Numbered from the stretch's first letter, positions 23,331 through 35,040 are shown. The stretch is DNA of 64,000 bases from Tragulus kanchil (GCA_022376925.1 JAIOJX010000032.1:199822939-199886938); one strand, 5' to 3'. Translations and numbers: made by a program. Notes: generated by a model not told the origin, from the letters alone.

Positions 23331-25520
23331 GTAGCAGCATTTCAAATAATTTTATGATAATTTTATGAAAGGTTAAGTATTTATTTAACCTTGGCTGGAT
23401 TTAATATTCTAAATCCATAATTTATAAAAATTCAATTGTATAAAATGAAACAAAGAGTTAGTTCTGAGCAATTAACTGAAAAGTCTATTCCTTGTCCACT
23501 CCCTGAGGCTTATCATTCAGTAAAAGTATAAGGTCTCTGTAATATGACTAAAGAACATTCTACTCAAAGAAGGAAATCTTGATAGGAGTTTGATATAGAG
23601 GGATCATTTGCAAAGAAGGGCAGAAATGGAATAGAAAGTGATAACTTTAAAAATATGACAATCAGAAACAGAAATATCATGTAAACACACTGACATCTTC
23701 CAGAAGTGAAAGGGGGTCATTAGAAATAGCTGGAGAGATAGAAACACAGAGAGGGAGACTAAAAGACAGTCACTCAAAAAATCTCAAGGAAGAACACAGA
23801 AACATAGTCATTAAAAGAATGATACAGATCAGGGAGATAAATAACTAAAAGCTAAGCCCTAAAATGAAATAGAGATTGGGTAGAAAGACAGATATTGATA
23901 CAGGCAGAAAAAGGTTCCACACCAAAAAGAGATCAAGAAGCCACACAGAGAGACACAAAAAGCAATAAAAAAAGAAAAAAAGCATACAAATGCAAATAAA
24001 AAGTGACAAGTGAGAAACTCTACAATGGAAAGCTAAAAAAAGAAAAGCAAACCCAAAAGCTCCTTGCTTTTGATTTTGGATACACAGTATAAACAATCAT
24101 TAAAGGAGGATTAATTTGGCTACACCAGATGGATTCCAATCTGTCTTGCAAGTTTATTACGATTCTCATTTTCTCACAAAATTAGAAGATTGAATAGTTT
24201 TCATTGTCCTTGCGAACCTCATAGGATTTCATACTTGGTTTGGATGTTCTTTAGGAACCAAGGGAAAAGGTAGTACTTTGCAATTACTCAAATCCTATTC
24301 ATAAAGTTTCTTATTCGCAAACTTTGCCTGAAGCATCTTCCACATCTCTACAAATCACTAATTTCATTTCACCTATCATTAGAAAAAGAGTTAATCTCAA
24401 GGATGAACTACCTCTTAGTCTTCTAAGATATTTGCTTATGAAGTAGCAGCATTTCAAATAATTTTATGATAATTTTATGAAAGGTTAAGTATTTATTTAA
24501 CCTTGGCTGGATTTAATATTCTAAATCCATAATTTATAAAAATTCAATTGTATAAAATGAAACAAAGAGTTAGTTCTGAGCAATTAACTGAAAAGTCTAT
24601 TCCTTGTCCACTCCCTGAGGCTTATCATTCAGTAAAAGTATAAGGTCTCTGTAATATGACTAAAGAACATTCTACTCAAAGAAGGAAATCTTGATAGGAG
24701 TTTGATATAGAGGGATCATTTGCAAAGAAGGGCAGAAATGGAATAGAAAGTGATAACTTTAAAAATATGACAATCAGAAACAGAAATATCATGTAAACAC
24801 ACTGACATCTTCCAGAAGTGAAAGGGGGTCATTAGAAATAGCTGGAGAGATAGAAACACAGAGAGGGAGACTAAAAGACAGTCACTCAAAAAATCTCAAG
24901 GAAGAACACAGAAACATAGTCATTAAAAGAATGATACAGATCAGGGAGATAAATAACTAAAAGCTAAGCCCTAAAATGAAATAGAGATTGGGTAGAAAGA
25001 CAGATATTGATACAGGCAGAAAAAGGTTCCACACCAAAAAGAGATCAAGAAGCCACACAGAGAGACACAAAAAGCAATAAAAAAAGAAAAAAAAGCATAC
25101 AAATGCAAATAAAAAGTGACAAGTGAGAAACTCTACAATGGAAAGCTAAAAACAACAGAGGTAATAGAGATACAGACCTAAAAGCTCCTTGCTTTTGCAG
25201 TTGAGGTACTGGACATCAGTAAGTGGCCTTTGAAAGTGAAAAACTACAAAGATTCTTATAAAATACCGGCTTGGAAAGAGACTATGGATTAGATTATCCC
25301 CTGCAGATGGGAAAAAGAGGTCCGTGAGCAGAAACTCAGGCGCAGTTCTTGGGTCAGCAGGATTACAGGCGGCTATGGGCCGTAAGTCCTTCCCTGGGAC
25401 TGAATTGATGAGAAAAACACGAGCCTCTGTCCTAAAGTAGAGATTGTTAACTGCGGATGACTCTGCCCCTCTGTCAGGGGACATTTGGGAATGTCTAGAG
25501 ATAACTTTAATTGTGACAAC
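22215..25520. other. AT-rich and purine-rich non-coding DNA
   Basis: Covered largely by duplications 8 and 9. The part 23700-24060 (and 24810-25150) is strongly A/G-rich on the plus strand, with irregular 'agagagacacaaaaagc' motifs. No family is recognised. Confidence 0.5.
22955..25196. repeat. direct duplication 9, spacing 1113 bp
   Basis: Copy A is 22955-24067 and copy B is 24068-25196, joined through TTTT microhomology. About 15 bp before the seam, copy A reads 'aaaagaaaagcaaaccc' where copy B has a longer unrelated stretch (about 25152-25180). The two flanks of that difference match, so copy A appears corrupted at its end. Confidence 0.93.
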
Positions 25521-25522
25521 TA

Positions 25523-25564
25523 GTGTGTGTGTGTGTGTGTGTGTGCGTGTGTGTGTGTGTGTGT
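25523..25564. repeat. (TG)n microsatellite
   Basis: About 20 TG units with a single GC interruption. The valine/cysteine-rich and threonine/histidine-rich open frames across it are artefacts of the dinucleotide. Confidence 0.97.
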
Positions 25565-25740
25565 TGGGGAGCAGTGAGGTTAACCAGAAGCATCTAGTGG
25601 GTAGAGGCCAAGAAATGACCAAATATCTCTCCACCAACAAGGAATTACTGACAAAACTATCCCTGTTTGGATTTCTTTTTGTCACAAGTGAAGTAGAAGT
25701 CCGCACTAGAAAAATTGTTTCCAACCTTTCTGAGTTCTGT

Positions 25741-25800
25741 AGGCCTGGCAGGCTAAAGCCCAGGGGTCACAAGAGTAGGGCATGACTGAGCAACTAACAC
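25741..25800 (+). mobile_element. Bov-tA/BovB 3' tail fragment
   Basis: The blocks 'aggcctggcaggctaaag', 'caggggtcacaagag' and 'catgactgagcaactaac' match the shared 3' end of Bov-tA and BovB. Confidence 0.75.
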
Positions 25801-25892
25801 TTTTCACTTTCTGAGTTCAAAGGTTCCTTTTAAGATATAAAACAGAAAGGACACAAGTACTTGAAAGCAATTGTACTTAGTAGTTTTTCTTG

Positions 25893-26234
25893 TTCTCGTT
25901 TAGACATTAAGTTGTTTCCAACTCTTTGCAACGCCGTGGACTACACAATGCCTGGCCTCCCTGTCCTATCCGCCAAGGTTTGCTCAAACTTGTATCCTTT
26001 GAGTCAGTGATGCCATCCAACTATCTCATCCTCTGCTGCCCTCTTCTCCTCTTGTCCTCAACCTTCCCAGCACTAGGGTCTTTTCTAATGAGTCAGCTCT
26101 TTGTATCAGGTAGGCGAAGCACTGGAACTTCAGCTTTAGCATCGGGCATTTCAATGAAGATTCAAGGCTGATTTCCTTTAGGACTGACTAGTTTGATCTC
26201 CTTGCTGTCCAAAGGACTCTCAACAGTCTTCAAC
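25893..26234 (-). mobile_element. BovB LINE 3' end
   Basis: Reverse-strand BovB tail of about 340 bp: 'gttgtttccaactctttgca', 'gtcagtgatgccatccaac', 'atgagtcagctctttgtatc', 'ctccttgctgtccaaagga'. Truncated and frame-broken. Confidence 0.88.
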
Positions 26235-26750
26235 TGAGACAATACAGACTATTAACATTTAGTAAGATTCAAATATGCATTTTATTCATTACAATTTGCA
26301 ATTATTTTAGCTTCCCAATAATATATATTCATACAAAACAGATTATTTACTATTAATACGATGTACACGCAACATGTGGATTGCATATGGATTTCTAGAC
26401 TGCTTACAAAATCCTAAGATCCCTGTCCCTTTAACTCAAATGGAACTACACGTAAAATGATCTCATCAATGTCTGTTTCTAAAATCAACTGCACAGTGAG
26501 GGCGGGCGGGAGGAGAACACAGGAAAGGAAATGGAAACCTTCAGGGCCATGCAGGTCACTGAGGTGAGGAATAAGCTCAGGAAGTAATTGAAGAACTGAG
26601 GAACTGTTTTCTTTAAAGATAATGAGTGCTATTCAGTTCCAGCAGAGGATAGCCCTCATGGAAACACCTACCCTTACTCCAAATCTTACCATTTCTCCAA
26701 ATAATTCAGACATCTGGGTTCTTCAGCACTGGCTCACAGATTTAAAATCC

Positions 26751-26861
26751 ACTGTTGTTGTTCAGTTACTTGGTCATGTCTGACTCTGTGACCCCATGGA
26801 CTGCAGCACGCCAGCCTTCCCTGTACCCCACTATCTCCTAGAGTTTGCTCAAATTCATGTT
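26751..26861 (-). mobile_element. BovB/Bov-tA 3' tail fragment
   Basis: Reverse fragment: 'gttcagttacttggtcatgt', 'tgactctgtgaccccatgga', 'ctgcagcacgccagccttcc'. Repeated at 27909-28019. Confidence 0.85.
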
Positions 26862-27164
26862 ACATAAAGATTTAAAATATGCCAAAGCAGTATTTCTGTA
26901 GACTGAATTTGGTCCATAAAAGGACCATTCTGTGATATCTGGGTGATTAAAATTTATAATTTAGCATGATGGCCTCATGCTCTAATGAGAAAAAGCCACA
27001 GAATAACTAAGACCAAGTGTGGAACTTAAAAGACAACATTTTTAAGATATGAGGGCACATAAGCTTTATTTTTCTCACCACTCGCATCTGATCTATAGTC
27101 AAATTCTAGCAGATCTTCTTTGAAAATATATCCCAAATCCAAGAAAACCATCTAATTCCAAGTC

Positions 27165-27566
27165 AACAGCATTGCTACCCTGGCTGTTCTATTACCCTTC
27201 AAACAGGTCTCCCAACTTTTACCAACCCTACCATCTGTTCTCTACACAGCAGCCAAGGCCACACATTAAGATAAACACCACATTAATGCAATGCCTTTTT
27301 TGAAACACTCCAATAGCTTACTCTCCTGCAAGGTGCTACATCTACCGGCTCCCCTGCACTGTCTGTCCTTATTTCCTCTCCTCCTGTTTGTTTCCTGGTA
27401 TCCAGACACACTGGTCTCCTTGACATCCCTCCAACACATCACTTTTACCTCAAGGCTTTTTCACCTTCCCCTTGCTTCAGATGGAATGTTCCTCCTCAAA
27501 TACCTACACAGGAAGATCATTTCTTTTATTCTGCCCTGCTGTCCTAAAATATGCCTGTTTAAGCAT
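27165..27566 (+). mobile_element. L2 LINE 3' region, cut at duplication edge
   Basis: Diverged forward L2: 'ctacacagcagccaaggcc', 'aacactccaatagcttac', a 'ttcaccttccccttgcttc' block and 'tggaatgttcctcc' follow the L2 3' consensus order. The plus-strand open frame from 27291 is a by-product of this repeat. Confidence 0.75.
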
Positions 27567-27908
27567 CTTACAAATCCTAGATCTCCCTTTAACTCAAATG
27601 GAACTACACGTAAAATGATCTCATCAATGTCTGTTTCTAAAATCAACTGCACAGTGAGGGCGGGCGGGAGGAGAACACAGGAAAGGAAATGGAAACCTTC
27701 AGGGCCATGCAGGTCACTGAGGTGAGGAATAAGCTCAGGAAGTAATTGAAGAACTGAGGAACTGTTTTCTTTAAAGATAATGAGTGCTATTCAGTTCCAG
27801 CAGAGGATAGCCCTCATGGAAACACCTACCCTTACTCCAAATCTTACCATTTCTCCAAATAATTCAGACATCTGGGTTCTTCAGCACTGGCTCACAGATT
27901 TAAAATCC

Positions 27909-28019
27909 ACTGTTGTTGTTCAGTTACTTGGTCATGTCTGACTCTGTGACCCCATGGACTGCAGCACGCCAGCCTTCCCTGTACCCCACTATCTCCTAGA
28001 GTTTGCTCAAATTCATGTT
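27909..28019 (-). mobile_element. BovB/Bov-tA 3' tail fragment (second copy)
   Basis: Repeat of 26751-26861 by duplication 10. Confidence 0.85.
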
Positions 28020-28322
28020 ACATAAAGATTTAAAATATGCCAAAGCAGTATTTCTGTAGACTGAATTTGGTCCATAAAAGGACCATTCTGTGATATCTGG
28101 GTGATTAAAATTTATAATTTAGCATGATGGCCTCATGCTCTAATGAGAAAAAGCCACAGAATAACTAAGACCAAGTGTGGAACTTAAAAGACAACATTTT
28201 TAAGATATGAGGGCACATAAGCTTTATTTTTCTCACCACTCGCATCTGATCTATAGTCAAATTCTAGCAGATCTTCTTTGAAAATATATCCCAAATCCAA
28301 GAAAACCATCTAATTCCAAGTC

Positions 28323-28995
28323 AACAGCATTGCTACCCTGGCTGTTCTATTACCCTTCAAACAGGTCTCCCAACTTTTACCAACCCTACCATCTGTTCTC
28401 TACACAGCAGCCAAGGCCACACATTAAGATAAACACCACATTAATGCAATGCCTTTTTTGAAACACTCCAATAGCTTACTCTCCTGCAAGGTGCTACATC
28501 TCCCGGCTCCCCTGCACTGTCTGTCCTTATTTCCTCTCCTCCTGTTTGTTTCCTGGTATCCAGACACACTGGTCTCCTTGACATCCCTCCAACACATCAC
28601 TTTTACCTCAAGGCCTTTTCACCTTCCCCTTGCTTCAGATGGAATGTTCCTCCTCAAATACCTACACAGGAAGATCATTTCTTTTATTCTGCCCTCTGCT
28701 CAAAGCCACCTCCTAAAATATGCCTGTTTAAGCATCTTATCTAAAATAGTATATATGCTTCCTCCTATCCTATCACACTGTAACCCGGTACAATAATTTA
28801 ATTACCTTCACATCAACTACCATTGCTTTATGATACAATATCTTAAATATTGTTTGTTCTTTCCTACTTATATAAAGTTCCACAAGGGTAGGTATTTTTG
28901 TTTGTCCATGTATGTATCCCCTGTACCTAGAACTGGTACAACATAGATACTCCATTAATATTTGTTAAGAAATGAATGAATGAATGAACATAAAA
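28323..28995 (+). mobile_element. L2 LINE 3' region, complete to the tail
   Basis: Second copy of the L2 at 27165, here continuing past the duplication edge to the L2 end: 'aaagttccacaagggtagg', 'tatcccctgtacctagaac', 'actccattaatatttgtta', then GAATGAATGAATGAA. The terminal GAAT repeat is typical of L2 3' ends. Confidence 0.82.
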
Positions 28996-30111
28996 CTTCT
29001 GACAAAGCAGGAACCCAAGACAAGCTACAGTGGTGATGTGTTTGCAAAACACTGTCTGACAGCCTGCCTTATATTATCATGATAATTATTACTGTTATTG
29101 ACACTAAGCAAATGGATGCTAGATGCTTACAAACTAACTGCATGCTTCCTATGATCCCTTGGGACAAGTTTGACCACCACAAGTTCGCTCAACTCAAATA
29201 TATCAGATATATTGGTTAACTGATGTGATGGATTTCTCCATCCTTTCTTCTCTTTTTCCCTCCTTCCTTCCTCCTTCCATTTTATTGCTTGCTTGCCTAC
29301 TGTTTTGCTTTCTTGCCTTTGTTCAAGCACGTGTATTTTTCTTTCTTCCTATGTCATCTCCCCATAGGGGCCTCCCAGCTTGGCTGAGCACTGCATCATG
29401 CTTACCCCTCATTCTTTCTCTCTGGAAGATTGCTGCACTTGGACTGGACCCAGTGTTATGTTTGAGCAGATGAAGCAACAGGAAAAGACCAAGAGAACTG
29501 GACCCATTCACAGTACCCTCTATACCTGGCGTAAAAGCTGTGGGTCGATGGACTAATTGAAAAGTCTTCTCCATGAACTTTTCATTCCCCTGAAACGCCC
29601 ACCCATGACTCCCTGCTGCCAGTCAGCACCTTAGTCAACCATGACGCTCTCCTACTGCAGAAACCTGGAAATCATTTACGTCCATACTTGCTCTCGCTCA
29701 TCTGTCATTTCCCAAACACCAGTCATTTATACTGCAGTAAACAGTACATTAGCCACAAGACAGTTCCTAATCTGTCATCCCTTTTGTTAGATCCACTCGA
29801 TCTGTTCCACAGAGGAGCTGCTCAGACTTCCCTCACTAATGAAGAGTCAGACTTCTAGTCTTGCTCACAACTTGTTCTTGGGCAGGGTAGGCAGAGAAAG
29901 CTAAAAGCCAAAATAGGACCTCCTTGCTTTTTTTCTAATTTCCCTTTTCAGATTTGTATTTAGATAAGATGTTTAAGGAATACTGAAGAAGAGCTCTCAA
30001 ATGAAATGTACCGCATGGCCATGAAAAGGGAGAACTAATCGTGTGATTTCAGCATCTTATTCTACATGCCTAGACTTGCCAAAACACAAAAGTAAAATGA
30101 ACAGGAAGAGA
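28996..30111. other. unique non-coding DNA
   Basis: No element recognised. A CT-rich tract (about 29236-29281) gives rise to overlapping leucine/phenylalanine-rich frames that do not look coding. Confidence 0.5.
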
Positions 30112-30261
30112 CGGGGTCATCGTGTCATTGTGTTTTCCAACGGCCAAAGCAGTGAATTCGATATCTGGATTCTGGTCCTGTTTCTGCCATTAATCTTGAA
30201 TCAGGAATCATTAATCTTAAAGGTCTGAACCTTCCTGGAGCTCAGTATTTTTGATGATGAT

Positions 30262-30460
30262 AGCAATAATAATAGCTAAACACTTCATGCAGTATATGTT
30301 TTCATAAAAATTTACATACATAATCTTAAATGTTCATCATAACAATTCTATGAAGTAGATCACATTATTGTATCCACTGTATGAATTAGACAAATAAATC
30401 TTACAAAAGTGACTTGTCCAAGGTCACATAACTGGTAAGTGGTGAGGCAAAAACACAAGT
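30262..30460 (-). mobile_element. MIR SINE (ancient)
   Basis: Reverse MIR: 'agctaaacacttcatgc', 'aacaattctatgaagtag', 'gacttgtccaaggtcacata', 'ggtaagtggtgaggc'. Confidence 0.8.
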
Positions 30461-31358
30461 GTAATGTTAGCCAACTCCAAAGACAAGGTCTGAATTGAGT
30501 TCTTAATACTGGAAGGGGAGACTGGAGGGCTGGTGAATCCAAACCTTCTTTTGGCTATGATAAAGGTTTTGCTCTGTTTCTTAGAATAAATACAGCATGT
30601 GAAAAGGCATGGCACACACAACTTCAGGAGTTCACAGACTCTGGGCACGACAGCAATGTCCTTTCCAGAACTTAAGTTCTGTGACCCTGTGATTTCCACA
30701 CTTGACTTCCTGGCTACATAGTCAAGCTGGTGGCTTGACCCTTAACTAAAGAGGACATTATACCCTAGAAACCTAGATACAGAGAGGATCAGGTGCGTTC
30801 AGGGTGCTATGGCCGTAGACAAAACCTTTGTACAGACTGTGCTATATATGCCATGGCCATATTTCAGGCAAGTGACAGCGAACGGCTATCACACAGCAGT
30901 AACCTTCAATTTCTATTAACCTGCACTAGCTTTATAGCCAGCAACTGGAGGTAACAGATTCTTTATTCCAGATCCAATTCTGCATCCCCGAGCCATCCAG
31001 TCCCCCAGCTGTTCCCTTTTCTGTTTTGCTTTGTTTCATAAAGACAGTCATTTAACTTCCCGTCATCTTCAGCTCCTAATTGCCACCACCATATGGAATA
31101 ACTCACTGCTGGGTGAATCTGAGACTATTTCATCCTGTGACAGTGACCGAGAGAATCCACAGCCCACGGGATAATTCTGATTGAATCAGTTGGATAATTT
31201 TTTTTGATCGGGGTCATCGTGTCATTGTGTTTTCCAACGGCCAAAGCAGTGAATTCGATATCTGGATTCTGGTCCTGTTTCTGCCATTAATCTTGAATCA
31301 GGAATCATTAATCTTAAAGGTCTGAACCTTCCTGGAGCTCAGTATTTTTGATGATGAT

Positions 31359-31557
31359 AGCAATAATAATAGCTAAACACTTCATGCAGTATATGTTTTC
31401 ATAAAAATTTACATACATAATCTTAAATGTTCATCATAACAATTCTATGAAGTAGATCACATTATTGTATCCACTGTATGAATTAGACAAATAAATCTTA
31501 CAAAAGTGACTTGTCCAAGGTCACATAACTGGTAAGTGGTGAGGCAAAAACACAAGT
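31359..31557 (-). mobile_element. MIR SINE (second copy)
   Basis: Repeat of 30262-30460 by duplication 11. Confidence 0.8.
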
Positions 31558-32563
31558 GTAATGTTAGCCAACTCCAAAGACAAGGTCTGAATTGAGTTCT
31601 TAATACTGGAAGGGGAGACTGGAGGGCTGGTGAATCCAAACCTTCTTTTGGCTATGATAAAGGTTTTGCTCTGTTTCTTAGAATAAATACAGCATGTGAA
31701 AAGGCATGGCACACACAACTTCAGGAGTTCACAGACTCTGGGCACGACAGCAATGTCCTTTCCAGAACTTAAGTTCTGTGACCCTGTGATTTCCACACTT
31801 GACTTCCTGGCTACATAGTCAAGCTGGTGGCTTGACCCTTAACTAAAGAGGACATTATACCCTAGAAACCTAGATACAGAGAGGATCAGGTGCGTTCAGG
31901 GTGCTATGGCCGTAGACAAAACCTTTGTACAGACTGTGCTATATATGCCATGGCCATATTTCAGGCAAGTGACAGCGAACGGCTATCACACAGCAGTAAC
32001 CTTCAATTTCTATTAACCTGCACTAGCTTTATAGCCAGCAACTGGAGGTAACAGATTCTTTATTCCAGATCCAATTCTGCATCCCCGAGCCATCCAGTCC
32101 CCCAGCTGTTCCCTTTTCTGTTTTGCTTTGTTTCATAAAGACAGTCATTTAACTTCCCGTCATCTTCAGCTCCTAATTGCCACCACCATATGGAATAACT
32201 CACTGCTGGGTGAATCTGAGACGATTTCATCCTGTGACAGTGACCGAGAGAATCCACAGCCCCACGGGATAATTCTGATTGAATCAGTTGGTTACCATTC
32301 CCCCCAACAGCTGGCAGGGTCTTGTTTTTCCTTTGATCAAAAGAAACAACTGTTCTATGGATTTTCAACACACTTGAGATAGACAGATATTGTAGATAGT
32401 TCAATTTTAAGCACATACATACAGGTCATGTACCATAAAGTTTTAAAGTTTTGGGGTTTTCTTTTGTTCCCTAATGACATCAATAAAGTACACAGTAAAT
32501 TTCCTTCTGCTTTTAGGGGGAGTTGGAGCGAAGGGGATTAAGAACATGCTCCACCATATAAAG

Positions 32564-32603
32564 ATATTTATATATGTATATATATGTGTGTATATATATA
32601 TAC

Positions 32604-32662
<59 letters not shown>
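32564..32662. repeat. (TA)n/(CATA)n compound microsatellite
   Basis: AT-only tract with a CATACATACATA block followed by more than 20 TA units. Tyrosine/isoleucine open frames on both strands are artefacts of it. Confidence 0.97.
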
Positions 32663-32664
<2 letters not shown>

Positions 32665-32931
32665 ATATACGCGAGCACACTTTTTTTCTAGGATCACACA
32701 TGATTCTTGCACATGTGCCTCTTTCACAGATCTTGCTAACTGGATATCATTCTGCCATACCCTCCCAAGTGCCACTGCTCAAAAGTGTGTTACTTCAGGC
32801 GATGGACTGTACAGCTGACTGGACTGTGGATTGTTGAATCTCATTAAACACCTGAAATGTTTGCGTTGTTTTCCACATATCTCAGTATCCACAGGTCAGC
32901 ATCCTTACAAAAACCCGAGGTTTCCTTTCTT

Positions 32932-33144
32932 TTTTTTTTTTTTAAAGATTTATTTATTTATTTATTTTGGGCTCGAGTTGGGAGGGAGGGAGCGGGCCAC
33001 CTCCGTTGGTCTTTCATTTCTCTGTGTTCATCCGTCTTTGTTCTTTGGCTCCTGTGGGCCTCCCATGAGTGGCGTCTGTCGTTGCAGAGCACCGGCTCTG
33101 GGCGCATGCGCTCCAGAGCTCGGCTCGGTGATTGGACACATCAG
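32932..33144 (-). mobile_element. young CHR-type SINE, truncated by duplication edge
   Basis: Reverse SINE starting with poly-T and an (ATTT)n-like block after CCCGAGGTTTCCTTTCTT (32914-32931). It loses its tRNA-like head because the piece ends at 33144, and is intact in the next copy (34074-34405). Confidence 0.9.
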
Positions 33145-33703
33145 AATTTCTATTAACCTGCACTAGCTTTATAGCCAGCAACTGGAGGTAACAGATTCTT
33201 TATTCCAGATCCAATTCTGCATCCCCGAGCCATCCAGTCCCCCAGCTGTTCCCTTTTCTGTTTTGCTTTGTTTCATAAAGACAGTCATTTAACTTCCCGT
33301 CATCTTCAGCTCCTAATTGCCACCACCATATGGAATAACTCACTGCTGGGTGAATCTGAGACGATTTCATCCTGTGACAGTGACCGAGAGAATCCACAGC
33401 CCCACGGGATAATTCTGATTGAATCAGTTGGTTACCATTCCCCCCAACAGCTGGCAGGGTCTTGTTTTTCCTTTGATCAAAAGAAACAACTGTTCTATGG
33501 ATTTTCAACACACTTGAGATAGACAGATATTGTAGATAGTTCAATTTTAAGCACATACATACAGGTCATGTACCATAAAGTTTTAAAGTTTTGGGGTTTT
33601 CTTTTGTTCCCTAATGACATCAATAAAGTACACAGTAAATTTCCTTCTGCTTTTAGGGGGAGTTGGAGCGAAGGGGATTAAGAACATGCTCCACCATATA
33701 AAG

Positions 33704-33747
33704 ATATTTATATATGTATATATATGTGTGTATATATATATACATAC

Positions 33748-33803
<56 letters not shown>

Positions 33804-33804
33804 G
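33704..33804. repeat. (TA)n/(CATA)n microsatellite, second copy
   Basis: Same locus as 32564-32662 but with an extra CATA unit and a TACA interruption inside the TA run. The two copies differ the way two alleles of a microsatellite would. Confidence 0.96.
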
Positions 33805-34073
33805 ATATATACGCGAGCACACTTTTTTTCTAGGATCACACATGATTCTTGCACATGTGCCTCTTTCACAGATCTTGCTAACTGGATATCATTCTGCCAT
33901 ACCCTCCCAAGTGCCACTGCTCAAAAGTGTGTTACTTCAGGCGATGGACTGTACAGCTGACTGGACTGTGGATTGTTGAATCTCATTAAACACCTGAAAT
34001 GTTTGCGTTGTTTTCCACATATCTCAGTATCCACAGGTCAGCATCCTTACAAAAACCCGAGGTTTCCTTTCTT

Positions 34074-34405
34074 TTTTTTTTTTTTAAAGATTTATTTATT
34101 TATTTATTTTGGGCGGGGGTCGAGTTGGGGAGGGAGGGGAGCAGGCGGGCCACCTCCGTTGGTCTTTCATTTCTCTGTGTTCATCCGTCTTTGTTCTTTG
34201 GCTCCTGTGGGCCTCCCATCGCGGTGGCGTCTGTCGTTGCAGAGCACCGGCTCTGGGCGCATGCGCTCCAGAGCTCCGGCTCGGTGATTGGACACATCAG
34301 TCCAGCCGCTCCGCGGCACGTGGGATCTTCCCAGGCCAGGGCTCGAACCGGCGCCCCTTGCACTGCCAGGCGGTGTCCTTACCCACTGGACCACCAGGGG
34401 AAGCC
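34074..34405 (-). mobile_element. young CHR-type SINE, reverse, with 18-bp target-site duplication
   Basis: Full-length reverse SINE: poly-T, ATTTATTTATTT, then reversed body and the tRNA-Glu-like head ending 'ccactggaccaccagggg'. The 18-bp direct repeat CCCGAGGTTTCCTTTCTT flanks it at 34056-34073 and 34406-34423 with no mismatch, indicating a recent insertion. Confidence 0.95.
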
Positions 34406-34511
34406 CCCGAGGTTTCCTTTCTTATCTTAATTAAAAGATAAATGAGGACAACCACCAGGGGAAGCCCCCGAGGTTTCCTTTCTTATCTTAATTAAAAGAT
34501 AAATGAGGACA
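34390..34511. repeat. 61-bp tandem duplication between the two SINEs
   Basis: 34390-34450 and 34451-34511 are identical apart from the seam. The unit spans the head end of the reverse SINE, its right target-site duplication and the short spacer. It recurs at 35700-35821. It may be real or may come from mis-resolution of the hairpin formed by the flanking inverted SINEs. Confidence 0.93.
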
Positions 34512-34843
34512 TCCCCTGGTGGTCCAGTGGGTAAGGACACCGCCTTGCAGTGCAAGGGGCGCCGGTTCGAGCCCTGGCCTGGGAAGATCCCACGTGCTGC
34601 GGAGCGGCTGGACTGATGTGTCCAATCACCGAGCCGGAGCTCTGGAGCGCATGCGCCCAGAGCCGGTGCTCTGCAACGACAGACGCCACCGCGATGGGAG
34701 GCCCACAGGAGCCAAAGAACGAAGACGGATGAAAATAGAGAAATGAAAGACCAACAGAAGTGGCCCGCCCGCTCCCCTCCCTCCCCAACCCGACCCCCAC
34801 CCAAAATAAATAAATAAATAAATCTTTAAAAAAAAAAAAAAAG
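34507..34843 (+). mobile_element. young CHR-type SINE, forward, with 13-bp target-site duplication
   Basis: Full-length forward SINE: A-box region 'cctggtggtccagtgggta', B-box 'cggttcgagccctgg', body 'gactgatgtgtccaatcac', GC-rich 'gagcgcatgcgcccagagc', and AAATAAATAAATAAATAAAT plus poly-A tail. The direct repeat AAAAGATAAATGA is at 34494-34506 and 34844-34856. With 34074-34405 it forms a near-palindrome of ~330-bp arms. Confidence 0.95.
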
Positions 34844-35040
34844 AAAAGATAAATGAATCTCAAGCACTTCCCAAGTGCTTCTCAAGTAGTTCTGTTACTG
34901 AGCCAGTACTTTGCCCTACTGAGGTGAGTTTATGGGGACTAATAGGAGATATTCTCTTCCTTGATTCCATTCTTGTTTTTATTTATTGTCCCTGGGACTT
35001 TTCACTACACCAGCCAGGGCCACTCCTTGGAAGAGAGAAA

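Larger units (their letters stand above)
26403..28739. repeat. direct duplication 10, spacing 1158 bp
   Basis: Copy A is about 26403-27566 and copy B about 27567-28739. The first 20 bases of copy B match copy A only with several small indels ('caaatcctagatctccc' against 'caaaatcctaagatccctg'). The last 40 bases of copy A also lack about 14 bases present in B near 28693. Both seam edges look eroded. Confidence 0.94.
30112..32292. repeat. direct duplication 11, spacing 1097 bp
   Basis: Copy A is 30112-31193 and copy B is 31209-32292, with a 15-bp AT-rich filler (31194-31208). Differences cluster at the end of A: one C fewer near 31164 and T for G near 31123. Confidence 0.95.
32005..34287. repeat. 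direct duplication 12, spacing 1140 bp, seam inside a SINE
   Basis: Copy A is 32005-33144 and copy B is 33145 to about 34287. The seam cuts a reverse CHR-type SINE: copy A stops at 'gattggacacatcag', while the same SINE runs on at 34288 in copy B. The last ~200 bp of copy A has lost bases relative to B (G-runs near 32970-32995, 'atgagtgg' for 'atcgcggtgg', one C near 33119). The microsatellite inside also differs between copies. Confidence 0.95.

Noticed and set aside
27291..27725. 144-codon frame as a candidate gene
   Set aside because: It lies on L2 sequence, and its 3' end is created by the seam of duplication 10.
32474..33960. Tyrosine/isoleucine-rich frames on both strands
   Set aside because: Direct translation of the (TA)n/(CATA)n microsatellite.
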